From positions 186,001 through 250,000 of the forward strand of contig NZ_JADKYZ010000001.1 of NCBI RefSeq assembly GCF_015354245.1: a stretch of 64,000 nucleotides of DNA, written 5' to 3'. Under the pieces are notes generated by a model that worked only from the letters and a program-made list of their open reading frames with translations, was not told where the DNA came from and did not search any database. The stretch comes from Diaphorobacter caeni (GTDB lineage: Bacteria; Pseudomonadota; Gammaproteobacteria; Burkholderiales; Burkholderiaceae_C). Position numbers and translations under genes: made by a program. This document shows positions 15,703-25,286 of the stretch, piece by piece (the first letter of the stretch is position 1; each line of letters starts with the position of its first letter).

Positions 15703-17514
15703 ATGTACGCCTCGTTTTTCGGGCTGGAGCACCAGCCCTTTTCCATCGCGCCCGACCCGCGTTACCTGTTCATGAGCGACCGCCATCGCGAGGCGCTGGC
15801 GCATCTGCTCTACGGCCTTGATGCGGGCGGCGGCTTCGTGCTGCTCACGGGCGAAGTCGGTACCGGCAAGACCACGGTCTGCCGCTGTTTTCTCGAGCAG
15901 ATTCCGGCGCACTGCAACGTGGCCTACATCTTCAATCCCAAGCTCACCGTGCTCGAGCTGCTGCGCTCGATCTGCGATGAGTTCGGCGTCGCGCATGCGG
16001 CGTCCGTGCCGGGCTCGGAGACGGTCAAGGACTGCATCGATCCGCTCAACGCCTTTTTGCTCGAGTCGCACGCACGTGGGCGCAACAACGTGCTGATCAT
16101 CGATGAGGCGCAGAACCTCGCGCCCGATGTACTCGAGCAGCTGCGCCTGCTCACCAATCTCGAGACCAGCGAACGCAAGCTGCTGCAGATCATCCTGATC
16201 GGCCAGCCCGAGCTGCGCGCGATGGTGGCCGAGCCATCGATGGAGCAGCTCGCGCAGCGCGTGATCGCACGCTATCACCTCGATGCGCTGAGCCTTGACG
16301 AGACGCGCCAATACGTCGCGCACCGCTTGAATGTGGCGGGCCTGAAGGCGCCGACGCCGTTTGGCGAAAAGGCAGTGCAGCGCGTGCATTCGCTCGCTGG
16401 GGGCGTGCCCCGGCGCATCAATCTGCTGTGCGACCGCGCGCTGCTCGGGGCGTATGCGGCGGGCTCGCGCGAGGTTTCGGAAGCGGTCGTGAAGAACGCG
16501 GCCAACGAGGTCTTCGACGCGAAGAGCAAGGCCGCCGCATCGGCGCGGCAGGCGGGTGGAGCCTCTGCGGCGTCGCGCCTGTGGTGGCCGGTGGGCGCAT
16601 TGGCTTTGGCGTTGGTGGCGGGCGGCGCGGGTTGGGCCTTGCGTGGCGAGTCCACGCGCGATGCGGGCGCAGACGCCAAGGCCGTGGCGAAGAGCGCAGC
16701 GACTCAGCCGGCCGCATCCCCCGCACCGGTTCCGGGCGCATCGCAACCGGGTGGCGCAGCGTCGGATTCGGCACCTGCACCAGCGCAAGCACCGACACAG
16801 GCAGCCGCATCGGAAACATCGTCTGCAGTCCCCGCCACGCCCGCACAAGCGGCGGCGAGCGGCACATCATCCGCAGCGTCGCCGATGCAGCTTGAGCAGT
16901 TTTTGAACGTGCAATCAGCCGATGATGGCTTTGGCGCATGGAAGGTGCTGGCCTCGAGCTGGAACTTGAAGCTCACGGGCAAGAGCGCCGACCCCTGTCC
17001 CGCGCTCGCGCGTGGCGGCGTACAGTGCTATCGCAACCGCAAGGCCGGGCTGGGACTGGTGCGTCAACTCAATCGCCCAGTGCTGCTCACGCTGGTCGCC
17101 CAGCGCGATGGGCAACCCGTCAAGGTCAGCGCCGTGCTCGAAGGTCTGAACGAGGAGGAGGCCTGGCTTGAAGGCGTCAACGGCTCGCAGCTGGTGATTC
17201 CGGTGAGCGAGCTGGCATCGCTCTGGCATGGCGAAATCACCACGTTCTGGCGTGCGCCCAAGGCGTTGGCGGACGGTGCCGATCCGTTGAGCAACCCCGA
17301 TGCCCAGGCCTGGCTTGACGAGCAGCTGACGCGCTCGCTTGGCACCCATGTGAAGCCCGCATCGGGCAAGCCGGCGACGGTGCGCCGTGAGCGCATTCGG
17401 CAGTTCCAGCTGGCGCAGGGCATCACGCCCGATGGCCAGCCCGGACCGCTGACCCTGATGTTGTTGAATCGTGCGGCCGGCGTGACGGAGCCGCGTCTGC
17501 GTACTGGAGTTTGA
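15703..17514 (+). CDS. ExeA/GspA-like AAA ATPase of the general secretion pathway
   Basis: A 603-residue inner-membrane ATPase. The AAA domain starts MYASFFGLEHQPFSIAPDPR, has Walker A GEVGTGKT at about 50-57 and Walker B NNVLIIDEAQNL at about 128-139. One membrane helix lies near residues 293-313, followed by an Ala/Pro-rich linker and a C-terminal peptidoglycan-binding-like domain (RERIRQFQLAQGITPDGQPGPLT). In ExeA/ExeB systems this protein with GspB helps assemble the type II secretin through the cell wall. ATG 15703 is chosen because the family begins MYxxFFGL. The gspB-like gene follows after seven bases. No other gsp genes are in the window. Confidence 0.92.
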   Translation: MYASFFGLEHQPFSIAPDPRYLFMSDRHREALAHLLYGLDAGGGFVLLTGEVGTGKTTVCRCFLEQIPAHCNVAYIFNPKLTVLELLRSICDEFGVAHAASVPGSETVKDCIDPLNAFLLESHARGRNNVLIIDEAQNLAPDVLEQLRLLTNLETSERKLLQIILIGQPELRAMVAEPSMEQLAQRVIARYHLDALSLDETRQYVAHRLNVAGLKAPTPFGEKAVQRVHSLAGGVPRRINLLCDRALLGAYAAGSREVSEAVVKNAANEVFDAKSKAAASARQAGGASAASRLWWPVGALALALVAGGAGWALRGESTRDAGADAKAVAKSAATQPAASPAPVPGASQPGGAASDSAPAPAQAPTQAAASETSSAVPATPAQAAASGTSSAASPMQLEQFLNVQSADDGFGAWKVLASSWNLKLTGKSADPCPALARGGVQCYRNRKAGLGLVRQLNRPVLLTLVAQRDGQPVKVSAVLEGLNEEEAWLEGVNGSQLVIPVSELASLWHGEITTFWRAPKALADGADPLSNPDAQAWLDEQLTRSLGTHVKPASGKPATVRRERIRQFQLAQGITPDGQPGPLTLMLLNRAAGVTEPRLRTGV

Positions 17515-17521
17515 GTTACCC

Positions 17522-18289
17522 ATGTCCTACATCCTCGATGCGCTGCGGCGCGCACAAGCCGAACGCGGCAGGGGTAACGTGCCCGGTCTGCACACGCAGT
17601 CCGTTTCCGTTCCATCGGCCAAGGAAGCGCCCGTTCGCAGCGGCGGCAACCGCGGTGCCTGGCTGATCGCAGGCGTTGCGGGCGCTGCGGCGCTGGTGCT
17701 CGCGTGGTTGCAGTTTTCGCCCAAGGGGCCAACGCACCAGCCGGTGGTCGTGGCGCAGGCACCCGTGCCCGCACCGGCTCCTGCACCGCTTGCTGCTCCG
17801 GAGCCAGCGCCCACTCCTGCTCCTGCTCCCAAGCCAGCGGTCATCAAGAACGACGCGCCCGCGCCCGTTGAAATCGACGTGACGCCACCACCGCCACCAC
17901 CTCCGCCGCCCGCAGCACCCAAGCCTGTCGCGCAGCCGGCAGCCGCGCAGGCGCCTGCACAGACGAAGCGCGAACGCGAAGAAGCAGCGCGCGCAGCCCG
18001 GCTGGCAGCGGCTCCTGCGGATGCGGTGCCTGCACCAGCGCCCGCTCCGGCACCCGCCGCAGCGCCGGTCTACAACGTCGCCAACCTGCCGCCAGCCGTG
18101 CGCGAGCAACTGCCCAACCTGCAGCTCGCGGGCATCACCTATTCGTCGAACCCCAAGTACCGCATGGTGATCGTCAATGGCCAGGTGCTGCACGAAGGCG
18201 AATCGGCAGGGCCTGGGCTGGTGCTCGAACGCATCGAGAACGCGCGCACGATCTGGGCATTTCGCGGCTATCGCTATGCTCTGCCATGA
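17522..18289 (+). CDS. gspB: General secretion pathway protein B
   Basis: Partner of the ExeA-like ATPase. The 255-residue protein starts MSYILDALRRAQAERGRG, the signature opening of GspB. A membrane helix spans about residues 46-63, a long Pro/Ala-rich periplasmic spacer covers about 75-190, and the C-terminal GspB domain contains NLQLAGITYSSNPKYRMVIV and VLERIENARTIWAFRGYRY. It starts seven bases after the upstream stop, consistent with a two-gene operon. Confidence 0.93.
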   Translation: MSYILDALRRAQAERGRGNVPGLHTQSVSVPSAKEAPVRSGGNRGAWLIAGVAGAAALVLAWLQFSPKGPTHQPVVVAQAPVPAPAPAPLAAPEPAPTPAPAPKPAVIKNDAPAPVEIDVTPPPPPPPPPAAPKPVAQPAAAQAPAQTKREREEAARAARLAAAPADAVPAPAPAPAPAAAPVYNVANLPPAVREQLPNLQLAGITYSSNPKYRMVIVNGQVLHEGESAGPGLVLERIENARTIWAFRGYRYALP

Positions 18290-18411
18290 TCGATTGAGCA
18301 GGCGGGAGCGTTCCTGAGATCGTCAACACGCTCTGAGCGCGGCGCGCCCACAACGCGATGGGGTTATCCCCCCTTCCTATAAGTGGGCCTCCTGAGCCAT
18401 GCTCACGCGCT

Positions 18412-19233
18412 ATGAGTCAGGAACTCTCGCTGCATCAACGTCGTCGCCTGCCATCCGCCAACGAGCTGGATGGGATTCCATGGCTGCGTCTTCTCAACTC
18501 CAATGAACGCGACCGCGCCGTCGCATCGCTGGTCGTGGGCGACGCCCTGCGCGGAGACTATGTCTGCCGTGTCGGGCGACCCGTGACCTACTGGTTTGGC
18601 GTGGTCGAAGGGCTGCTCAAGATGAGCGCCGACAACGCCGAAGGTCTCACCATGACCTTCACCGGCGTGCCGCCAGGCGGTTGGTTCGGCGAGGGCACGG
18701 CGATGAAGCGCGAGCCCTACCGCTACAACATCCAGGCGCTGCGCAAGAGCCTGGTGGCGGGCCTGCCCATCGACACCTTTCACTGGCTGCTCGATCACTC
18801 CATTGGCTTCAACCGCTTCGTGATGAACCAGCTCAACGAGCGGCTTGCACAGTTCATCGCGGCGCGCGAGATCGACCGCATGGCCAACCCCGACGTGCGC
18901 GTGGCGCGCAGCCTCGCGGCGCTGTTCAACCCGGTGCTTTATCCGGCCGTCGGCGAGATCCTGCGCATCACGCAGCAGGAGCTGGCCTACATCGTCGGCC
19001 TGTCGCGCCAACGCGTGAACGAGGCGCTGTCGGCGCTCGAAGAGCACCGTGCCATCAGCGTCGAGTACGGCGGCGTGCGCGTGCTCGACCTGCAGGCGCT
19101 GCGCACCGGCATGTTCACGCAGGACCCCGCCGCCAGCGGCGTGGGCGGCCGCCGCATCAAGCGCAGCGCTGATCCTGCCGCCATGCGCAGCGACGTGGTC
19201 GACACCTCGGGCGCTTCGATCCAGATCGCTTGA
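18412..19233 (+). CDS. Crp/Fnr family transcriptional regulator
   Basis: A 273-residue DNA-binding regulator with an N-terminal cyclic-nucleotide-binding fold (GDALRGDYVCRVGRPVTYWFGV, then GGWFGEGTAMKREPYRYNIQALR) and a C-terminal winged helix whose recognition region is ITQQELAYIVGLSRQRVNEAL. No cysteine cluster like that of Fnr is visible, so it is not an obvious iron-sulfur sensor. ATG 18412 (MSQELSLHQRRR) is preferred over the in-frame ATG at 18358, which adds an unrelated Pro-rich leader. The effector is unknown. It stands alone. Confidence 0.9.
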   Translation: MSQELSLHQRRRLPSANELDGIPWLRLLNSNERDRAVASLVVGDALRGDYVCRVGRPVTYWFGVVEGLLKMSADNAEGLTMTFTGVPPGGWFGEGTAMKREPYRYNIQALRKSLVAGLPIDTFHWLLDHSIGFNRFVMNQLNERLAQFIAAREIDRMANPDVRVARSLAALFNPVLYPAVGEILRITQQELAYIVGLSRQRVNEALSALEEHRAISVEYGGVRVLDLQALRTGMFTQDPAASGVGGRRIKRSADPAAMRSDVVDTSGASIQIA

Positions 19234-19303
19234 AGACTGGCCGAAAAAGTCCATAAGCCCGACTTGGTGACGTGCCTCGTCGAGGCTTGAGACAATACGG
19301 GCC

Positions 19304-20368
19304 ATGCCCGATAAGCCATCTTCTTCCAAACCAGCCGCCGACGCCAACAGCACCCCGGCGGCTGCGTCCGCTGCTCGCCCACGTCTGGCCCTCAAGCGCC
19401 CCGCCGCCAAGGCTGCGCCTGCGCCCGCTCCCGCCAGCTCGCGCGGCCCTGCGCGCGCACCGGCCTCCGGCGCGGCTCGTTCGACATCCTCCGGCTACGG
19501 CAACAACAAGCCCGCCTACGAACCCAAGCCGCGCGGCAACACCTGGACTGCACCTGCGGGCGGCGCGTCGGCCTCTCGCCAGGCCCCTCCGGTGATCCGC
19601 AAGGAACCCACCGACAAGATCCGCCTGAACAAGCGCATGGCCGACCAGGGCCTGTGCTCGCGCCGCGAGGCCGATGACTGGATCGCCAACGGCTGGGTGC
19701 GCGTGAACGGCACGGTCGCCGAAATGGGCCTGCAGGTCGGCCCCGAAGACCGCATCGAGGTCGACCGCCGCGCGCAGGGCCAGCAGGAGCAGCAGGTCAC
19801 CATCCTGCTGCACAAGCCCATGGGCTACGTGAGCGGCCAGGCCGAAGACGGCCATACGCCCGCCGTCGCGCTGATCAACCCGCGCACGCACTGGCGCGAA
19901 GACACCAGCCGCACGCGCTTCTCGCCGGGCCAACTGCGCGGCATCGCACCCTGCGGACGTCTCGACATCGACTCCGTCGGCCTCCTTGTGCTCACGCAGG
20001 ATGGCCGCGTCGCGCGCCAGCTCATCGGCGAGAACTCCGCCGTCGACAAGGAGTACCTCGTGCGCGTGATCTACGAAGACCGCGAAAAGGACGTGCGCTC
20101 CGTTTTCCCCGAGGAAAAGCTCGCGCTGCTCAACCACGGCCTCTCGCTCGACGGTCAACCGCTCAAGCCCGCCAAGGTCGACTGGCAGAACCCGGAGCAA
20201 CTGCGCTTCGTTCTGGTCGAAGGCAAGAAACGCCAGATCCGCCGCATGTGCGAGCAGGTCGGCCTGAAAGTCGTCGGCCTCAAACGCATCCGCATCGGCA
20301 AGATCACGCTGGGCAATCTGCCGGTGGGGGAGTGGCGGTATCTGGGGGCGAATGAGCGGTTTGAGTGA
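19304..20368 (+). CDS. rRNA pseudouridine synthase (RsuA/RluB/RluF family)
   Basis: Converts a specific uridine in ribosomal RNA to pseudouridine. The 354-residue protein has an Ala/Pro/basic low-complexity leader (about 1-100), then an S4 RNA-binding domain (IRLNKRMADQGLCSRREADDWI) and the catalytic domain with GRLDIDSVGLLVLTQDG carrying the catalytic Asp. GKKRQIRRMCEQVGLKVVGLKRIRIG is the family motif III. The C-terminal IRIGKITLGNLPVGEWRYL is closest in style to RluF, which modifies 23S rRNA, but the target site cannot be fixed from sequence alone. Its stop is three bases from the stop of the convergent pilus gene. Confidence 0.9.
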   Translation: MPDKPSSSKPAADANSTPAAASAARPRLALKRPAAKAAPAPAPASSRGPARAPASGAARSTSSGYGNNKPAYEPKPRGNTWTAPAGGASASRQAPPVIRKEPTDKIRLNKRMADQGLCSRREADDWIANGWVRVNGTVAEMGLQVGPEDRIEVDRRAQGQQEQQVTILLHKPMGYVSGQAEDGHTPAVALINPRTHWREDTSRTRFSPGQLRGIAPCGRLDIDSVGLLVLTQDGRVARQLIGENSAVDKEYLVRVIYEDREKDVRSVFPEEKLALLNHGLSLDGQPLKPAKVDWQNPEQLRFVLVEGKKRQIRRMCEQVGLKVVGLKRIRIGKITLGNLPVGEWRYLGANERFE

Positions 20369-20371
20369 CGA

Positions 20372-21466
20372 TCAGTAGCTGACCTTGACGGTGACCGTGT
20401 CGGAATAGGTGCCCGGGTTGATGTTCACGTTGCTGATGCGCCCGTAGACCGTCCACGGCGTTGCAGGATAGTTGCCGGTTCCGTTGCTGCTGACGGTGTT
20501 GGTGCCGATTTGGCTGCCCCAGGGCTTGGTGAACGACGCGTCTTGAAAAAGGCTGTAATTCAGATAGGTGTCCGGGTCGCTCAGAGAGGTGCCCGCATTG
20601 GTCAATCGGCCCGTGCCGTTGGTCGGGGCTGGAGAGCCTCCGGGAGACAGCGCGATATTGAAAGCGGTTGAATTGGTGCAGCGCGCATTCACGGTGCTGT
20701 TTTGCGTGATGGCACCTGGCGCGATCGATTCTGTGTTGTTGAAATTCATGGCTGTCGCCGTGACCTGGCAGTCGGACAGCACGGTGGCGCTGATGGTGAA
20801 GCTCTGAGAGAAGGAGCTGTCGAGCCCGGTGTCGCTGTTCGCGGTGGAGCCAAGACAGCTCACATTGGACGATGTGCTCGCCACGGCAAACACTTCCGTA
20901 TCACCCGCACCATAGTTGCCCTGATAGCTTCCGGGAGAAACGGTGGACTGTCCTGAGATCACTTGCGCTGCATAGCTGGCGGAGCCGGATGCATATTTGG
21001 GTGCGTTGGATCCGAAGTCCATGGGCGCAAGCGGGCCCAGTTTCAGTTGCATGGGGGTGGAGCCCGTGTTCCAGCGCGATCCCCACACCGTGACGCCTGA
21101 TTGATATACCTGATATCCCAACCGGCTGCTTGAGGAGGTGACCGTTGATGGCATCACCCGAGGACTCCAGACACCGGTGGCTGCACCGCTGCCCGTACCC
21201 AGATGTATGCAAAGCGCTACGTAGTATGAGGGGGCGGTGGTGAGCCAGCCATTGCGCTGCGTGCTGTAGCAGCGGAAAGAAAGGTTGCCGTTGGTGCTTG
21301 GAGCCGCATCGAACGGCGAGAACGAACCGAACGCGAGACTGCTGATGGAGAAGTTTTCGCACTTGACGCTCTGCGCCTGCGCTTCGGTCGAAGACAGCCA
21401 TGATGCGCCGATCAGCAGGAGGCCGAGCAGCAGCCGGGACATTTTGGCAATTGATGTTGAGCTCAT
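20372..21466 (-). CDS. Csu-type pilus tip subunit with two spore-coat-U domains (CsuE-like)
   Basis: Last gene of the pilus operon. The 364-residue exported protein has a signal peptide (LLLGLLLIGASWLSSTEAQAQ), an N-terminal SCPU domain (VKCENFSISSLAFGSFSPFD) and a second SCPU domain (SATVLSDCQVTATAMNFNNTE) ending in GTYSDTVTVKVSY, the donor-strand-type C-terminus. Two domains indicate the two-domain tip adhesin of archaic chaperone-usher pili. ATG 21466 (MSSTSIAKMSRLL) begins four bases after the usher stop; a long in-frame upstream extension lies inside the usher gene. Confidence 0.9.
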   Translation of the reverse strand: MSSTSIAKMSRLLLGLLLIGASWLSSTEAQAQSVKCENFSISSLAFGSFSPFDAAPSTNGNLSFRCYSTQRNGWLTTAPSYYVALCIHLGTGSGAATGVWSPRVMPSTVTSSSSRLGYQVYQSGVTVWGSRWNTGSTPMQLKLGPLAPMDFGSNAPKYASGSASYAAQVISGQSTVSPGSYQGNYGAGDTEVFAVASTSSNVSCLGSTANSDTGLDSSFSQSFTISATVLSDCQVTATAMNFNNTESIAPGAITQNSTVNARCTNSTAFNIALSPGGSPAPTNGTGRLTNAGTSLSDPDTYLNYSLFQDASFTKPWGSQIGTNTVSSNGTGNYPATPWTVYGRISNVNINPGTYSDTVTVKVSY

Positions 21467-21470
21467 GATG

Positions 21471-23924
21471 TCATGGCACCTTTTTGCAGACGACGGGGCC
21501 GACGAGAGGTATGTCCGTGGTCTCGCCTTCTGGAATGACGACTTCCGCCTGACATTGTCCACCGCCAGCCAGGTAGACCTGAATGCGGGCACGGGCGTCC
21601 ACGTTTTCGAAGTAGGTCATGCCGTCGTGTCCCACGATGCTTGTCAAGGGAGTCGGGGCCGTTGTCTTGCTGCCAGTTGCCTGCGCCCGGCTTCCAAGTG
21701 GCAGCGGCTTAGCGTTTTCATCGACAAGAATGACGCTGGCCGAGTGGATGCGCTCGATGTCGAACTTCACCAGTGTGCCCGCGCGGTCGGTGGGTACGAT
21801 GTTCTGATCGGGCGTGGGCACCTTCAGTTGAGCAGGCAGCGCCAGTGCATCGATGGACAGCTTGTTGTTTCGATATGCGCCCATGTCGGTAATCAACATG
21901 CGGCCGCTGCTGTTCGTGTGGCCAATCAGTGTGTTGTCCCGCTTGATGGGGACATCCGGGATCCCATTGGTGCTGACGACGGCGAAGCTGTCATAGATTC
22001 TGCGGCTGGCAAAAAGATGGCTGTCCATGAAAACCAGCGAGCCCGCCGCGCCGAAAGCCGTACTGGTGTTTCCATGGTCGGAGGTGATCGACGCATTGGC
22101 CTCAAATTTGCTGGCCAGGTAATCTACGCGAGCCTGCCCTGAAGTACCGCTGCCATCATGTTGCGCCGCAGTGCTCCAGCCCCAACCGCCATCCGCCGGA
22201 CGCGACTGGTTGGCATAGGCATTGAAAGCATTCTCTTTGTTCTGGCGTGAGACTGATGTTCCGGCATTGATGCGACCGTCGAGGTACCAGCTCAAAACGA
22301 ACTGCATGGTGCTGCGTCGGCTGTCATCGAGATTGTGATTGACATTGAAGTTCAACATTCCACGCCCATTCAGGCTCCTGCTCCAGCCTGCGGTGACGTA
22401 ACGCTGCGCGCTGTCGCCGAAATTTTGAAGGTAGAGCGCGCCGATATTGAAGCTGCCAAGAAGAGGGTCGTTGTATCCCACCATCGCACGTCCCGACGCA
22501 CGCTGGCGTTGGCTGTCATAGAGCGAAGCAGTGTCTCGGTAGCCAGCGCTGGCTCGCGTAGCCTGAATGCTGGTGGAGAACGACTGATTGTTCCAGTCGT
22601 GCCCCAATTGAACCAGCGCGCCCGAATCGCCATGCGATTGACTCGTTGCGAGTGCCGCGGAGAACACGCCGATGCGGTTCGCGCTCCACATGGCACCGCC
22701 ACCTGCATTGGCGAGGCCGCTGGTTGCTTCCGCGTGCGACTGCAGTGTGAGACGATCCGACCACCCATAGCTGTAGGAGCCAGACAGTGCCGGATCGGAG
22801 CCATAAGAGAATGATTTCTCGCCATAGTTGCGGCGTACCCAACCCAACTCTGCCGACCAATTGCTCAGCCCCTTGCTGAGCAATTGCGTGGTTCCGTAGA
22901 TGTTGTACTGCACCGTGGTGGAGCGCCCATACGCGTCGGTCAGAACAACCTGCGCCAGACCAGAGCCGTTGATGCCGGTCGGAACGTTGAGGGCGAAGGG
23001 GCCCGCATTGAGCGAGCCTTGGTATTGCTTGATGCCATTGATGTAGAGCTCGACGGCAGATGGCAGTGCACTCGTGCCCATCAGGGCGGGAATCGGGGAC
23101 GTGGAGAAATAGGGCTGCAGTCCAAAGTTCCGGGCAATCTGAATGCCGCCAATGCGCGTGGCGCGAGACCACGGCTGCGCGCCGGTGGTCGTGTCTCCCA
23201 CCCGCACCGAAATCATGCTGTCAGGCAACGAGAGAGCATACGTGGTGTCCAGCCGAACCTGAGAGAAATTGCTTGGCGAACTGCTTGAGTCAGTGGCATC
23301 GCTTCTCACCCAACGCGAGGACATGGTGTTGCTCAGTACAGAGTTCTGGGAAAACGCACGCCATTCCGTCAATGCACTCAGAGAGTGACTGTTTTTGAAG
23401 TTGGACGCATACAGGTCGTAGTTCACCAGCAAACCAGGTGCCGAGGTGGCTTGCTGAGATTTCTGCCGCGAAGTGTCGACGAGCGTGCGTGCCCAGTTCA
23501 GGTGTTCGAAGGGCATCTGCAGCGTCAGTGACTGCAATGCCATGTTGAACTGCACCTGCATTCCGGTGATCTGGTCCAGGCGAATCCACTCATCGTCGTT
23601 CTCTGAGACTGGGCCAACAGGCATTGCTGCTGGCTGCAGTCCAAGCGTTGTGAGCGTGCTGCGGCGCATTTCAAGCCCGCCTGCGCGCATCCGCGCCGGG
23701 AGCATGCCGAAATCTCGAGTGTTCAGCTGCGTCGCGAGCGTCATCGCAATAGGCGCTGCCCTCGCATCCGCGCGGGTTTTCGCCGGCGTAGTCATGGGAA
23801 GATCGGACTCCCGGAAGGCGCCGCTCTGCGCGAACGCCGGCAAGGTGCCGAATGCCACCGCCAATGCGGCGCTTGTCACACCCCAGCGGAATGCGCAAGC
23901 CGTGTCACGGGGTGCCGGAGACAT
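21471..23924 (-). CDS. csuD: Outer-membrane usher of an archaic (Csu-type) pilus
   Basis: An 817-residue outer-membrane translocation pore for pilin subunits. It carries a signal peptide (ALAVAFGTLPAFAQ), the usher N-terminal domain, a beta-barrel with the plug region (YINGIKQYQGSLNAGPFALNVPTGING), repeated strand motifs, and the C-terminal domain with SSGRMLITDMGAYRNNKLSIDALALPAQ. Two C-terminal Cys flank GQCQAEVVIPEGETTDIPLVGPVVC. The start ATG 23924 overlaps the end of the chaperone gene by 20 bases, so translation is coupled. Base composition looks lower in G+C than in the flanking genes. Confidence 0.94.
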   Translation of the reverse strand: MSPAPRDTACAFRWGVTSAALAVAFGTLPAFAQSGAFRESDLPMTTPAKTRADARAAPIAMTLATQLNTRDFGMLPARMRAGGLEMRRSTLTTLGLQPAAMPVGPVSENDDEWIRLDQITGMQVQFNMALQSLTLQMPFEHLNWARTLVDTSRQKSQQATSAPGLLVNYDLYASNFKNSHSLSALTEWRAFSQNSVLSNTMSSRWVRSDATDSSSSPSNFSQVRLDTTYALSLPDSMISVRVGDTTTGAQPWSRATRIGGIQIARNFGLQPYFSTSPIPALMGTSALPSAVELYINGIKQYQGSLNAGPFALNVPTGINGSGLAQVVLTDAYGRSTTVQYNIYGTTQLLSKGLSNWSAELGWVRRNYGEKSFSYGSDPALSGSYSYGWSDRLTLQSHAEATSGLANAGGGAMWSANRIGVFSAALATSQSHGDSGALVQLGHDWNNQSFSTSIQATRASAGYRDTASLYDSQRQRASGRAMVGYNDPLLGSFNIGALYLQNFGDSAQRYVTAGWSRSLNGRGMLNFNVNHNLDDSRRSTMQFVLSWYLDGRINAGTSVSRQNKENAFNAYANQSRPADGGWGWSTAAQHDGSGTSGQARVDYLASKFEANASITSDHGNTSTAFGAAGSLVFMDSHLFASRRIYDSFAVVSTNGIPDVPIKRDNTLIGHTNSSGRMLITDMGAYRNNKLSIDALALPAQLKVPTPDQNIVPTDRAGTLVKFDIERIHSASVILVDENAKPLPLGSRAQATGSKTTAPTPLTSIVGHDGMTYFENVDARARIQVYLAGGGQCQAEVVIPEGETTDIPLVGPVVCKKVP

Positions 23925-24699
23925 TGATGGATTGGATTTCCGAGTTGATCATGGCTTGATAGCCGGTGATCGTCTGGCCAGTCGCCAATTTGGGCACCAG
24001 AAGCGACCAGCGCATGGAGCTTCCAGGCAAGACGTAGCCAAGAAGGCCTTCTCGCAGCGGCAGGGCCTGATTGGCTCCAACAACGGCCTGCACGTCGGCT
24101 ACCTGGGCGCGGATGGTGCCGGTGTTGCGAGCCAGCAGGACCCAATCCTTGGAGGTTTTTTCAATGGAAAACTGAAGCGCAGACCCTGCGGCTTTGATTT
24201 GATCCTCGCTTGCGCTTCCGATGTAAACGGGAACTGAATAGCGCATCAGAAAATTCATCGTCAAAACTGCGGGCGATTTTTTATCGTTTGACGATGCAGG
24301 TTGGGGCGCTGCTTCGGTCGCCTCATTCGGGAGTTCGTCGATGATGAGCCGATAGGTGGCTTCGGTTCCAGTCGCGGGTGCGGGGCCAGTGCGCAACACA
24401 CGCACCAACTGACGTGAGCCAGCCGGGATCTCCACCAACGGTGGGCTGACGGTCAGATTTGTGGATGGCGAGAGCAGGTCTTCCCCGCCTTGTTGCAACC
24501 ACTGAAATACGCGTACTTGAGCACTGAGCGGGGTGGTGCCGGAGTTGGTCAGCCAGATGCCTTCCGCATTCTGCGTGGGCCTGATCTGCAATGAAACCGG
24601 CGAGACTTGCAGCCCACCCGCAAATAACGCTTGGGAAAAGCCGGCCAGTACGGTCCCCGCGATCCAGCCAATCATGGGACGAGTAAAAACAGAGAACAT
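23905..24699 (-). CDS. csuC: Periplasmic pilus chaperone (CsuC-like)
   Basis: Two-domain Ig-fold chaperone that caps pilin subunits in the periplasm. The protein has signal MIGWIAGTVLAGFSQALFAGG, an N-terminal domain with LQVSPVSLQIRPTQNAEGIWLTN, the edge strand PPLVEIPAGSRQLVRVLR and the LIIDELP motif of fimbrial chaperones. ATG 24699 (MFSVFTRPM) is the best start; a TTG at 24747 overlapping the pilin stop is possible and would add 16 residues. Neither has a strong ribosome site. It overlaps the usher start. Confidence 0.9.
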   Translation of the reverse strand: MFSVFTRPMIGWIAGTVLAGFSQALFAGGLQVSPVSLQIRPTQNAEGIWLTNSGTTPLSAQVRVFQWLQQGGEDLLSPSTNLTVSPPLVEIPAGSRQLVRVLRTGPAPATGTEATYRLIIDELPNEATEAAPQPASSNDKKSPAVLTMNFLMRYSVPVYIGSASEDQIKAAGSALQFSIEKTSKDWVLLARNTGTIRAQVADVQAVVGANQALPLREGLLGYVLPGSSMRWSLLVPKLATGQTITGYQAMINSEIQSINVSGTP

Positions 24700-24743
24700 G
24701 GTTGGGCGGAGTCGTTGAAGGTCTTGGTCGGCTCTTCTTGCGA

Positions 24744-25286
24744 TCAATAGGTCACTTTGACTTGGACTGTGTCGCTATAGGCACCGGGCTCCACATTCCA
24801 CGCACCAGCAGCGACTGAGCCGTTCACGATGATCGGTTGGACAGCGCCGTTGCCGGTGCCTGTGTAAACATTGGGGCCCGTGCCGGTGACATTGCCCCAA
24901 ACCCCAGAACCGGTTGGCTGTTGCAGCTGGTATGCGATCTTCTGATCGGCGCTGGCGGACGCGAAATCCATGCCACCCAGCGTCATCACGCCGGCGCCTG
25001 ATGTCGAGGCGTTGCTGGGTGTCAGTGCGATGGTGTAGCCCGTTTTTTTGGAGCAAGTCACATTGATCGTCGTAGTCTGTGCTGCACTGGCGGTGGAATT
25101 CGTCTCGAACTCGCCGAAGGCGATGCCCGCAGCACTGTTCATGGCGACGGTGCAGGCTTTGACGACCGTGGCTGTTACCGGAAAGCTGGTGGTGGCCGGA
25201 TTGGATGCCGCCGCAATGGCTCCGGTTGCGAAAACGGCCAGAGCGCAGGAGGCCAGGGAGGTGAGTACGACGCGACGTGTAGACAT
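24744..25286 (-). CDS. Csu-type major pilin, spore coat protein U domain
   Basis: First gene of the pilus operon. The 180-residue pilin has signal peptide MSTRRVVLTSLASCALAVFATGAIAA and one SCPU domain with two cysteines (VKACTVAMNSAAG, INVTCSKKTGY) forming the usual disulfide. Its C-terminus AYSDTVQVKVTY closely matches that of the tip protein. ATG 25286 (MSTRRVV) is selected because the signal peptide begins there. Homologous to CsuA/B of Acinetobacter, which builds biofilm-promoting thin pili. Confidence 0.92.
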   Translation of the reverse strand: MSTRRVVLTSLASCALAVFATGAIAAASNPATTSFPVTATVVKACTVAMNSAAGIAFGEFETNSTASAAQTTTINVTCSKKTGYTIALTPSNASTSGAGVMTLGGMDFASASADQKIAYQLQQPTGSGVWGNVTGTGPNVYTGTGNGAVQPIIVNGSVAAGAWNVEPGAYSDTVQVKVTY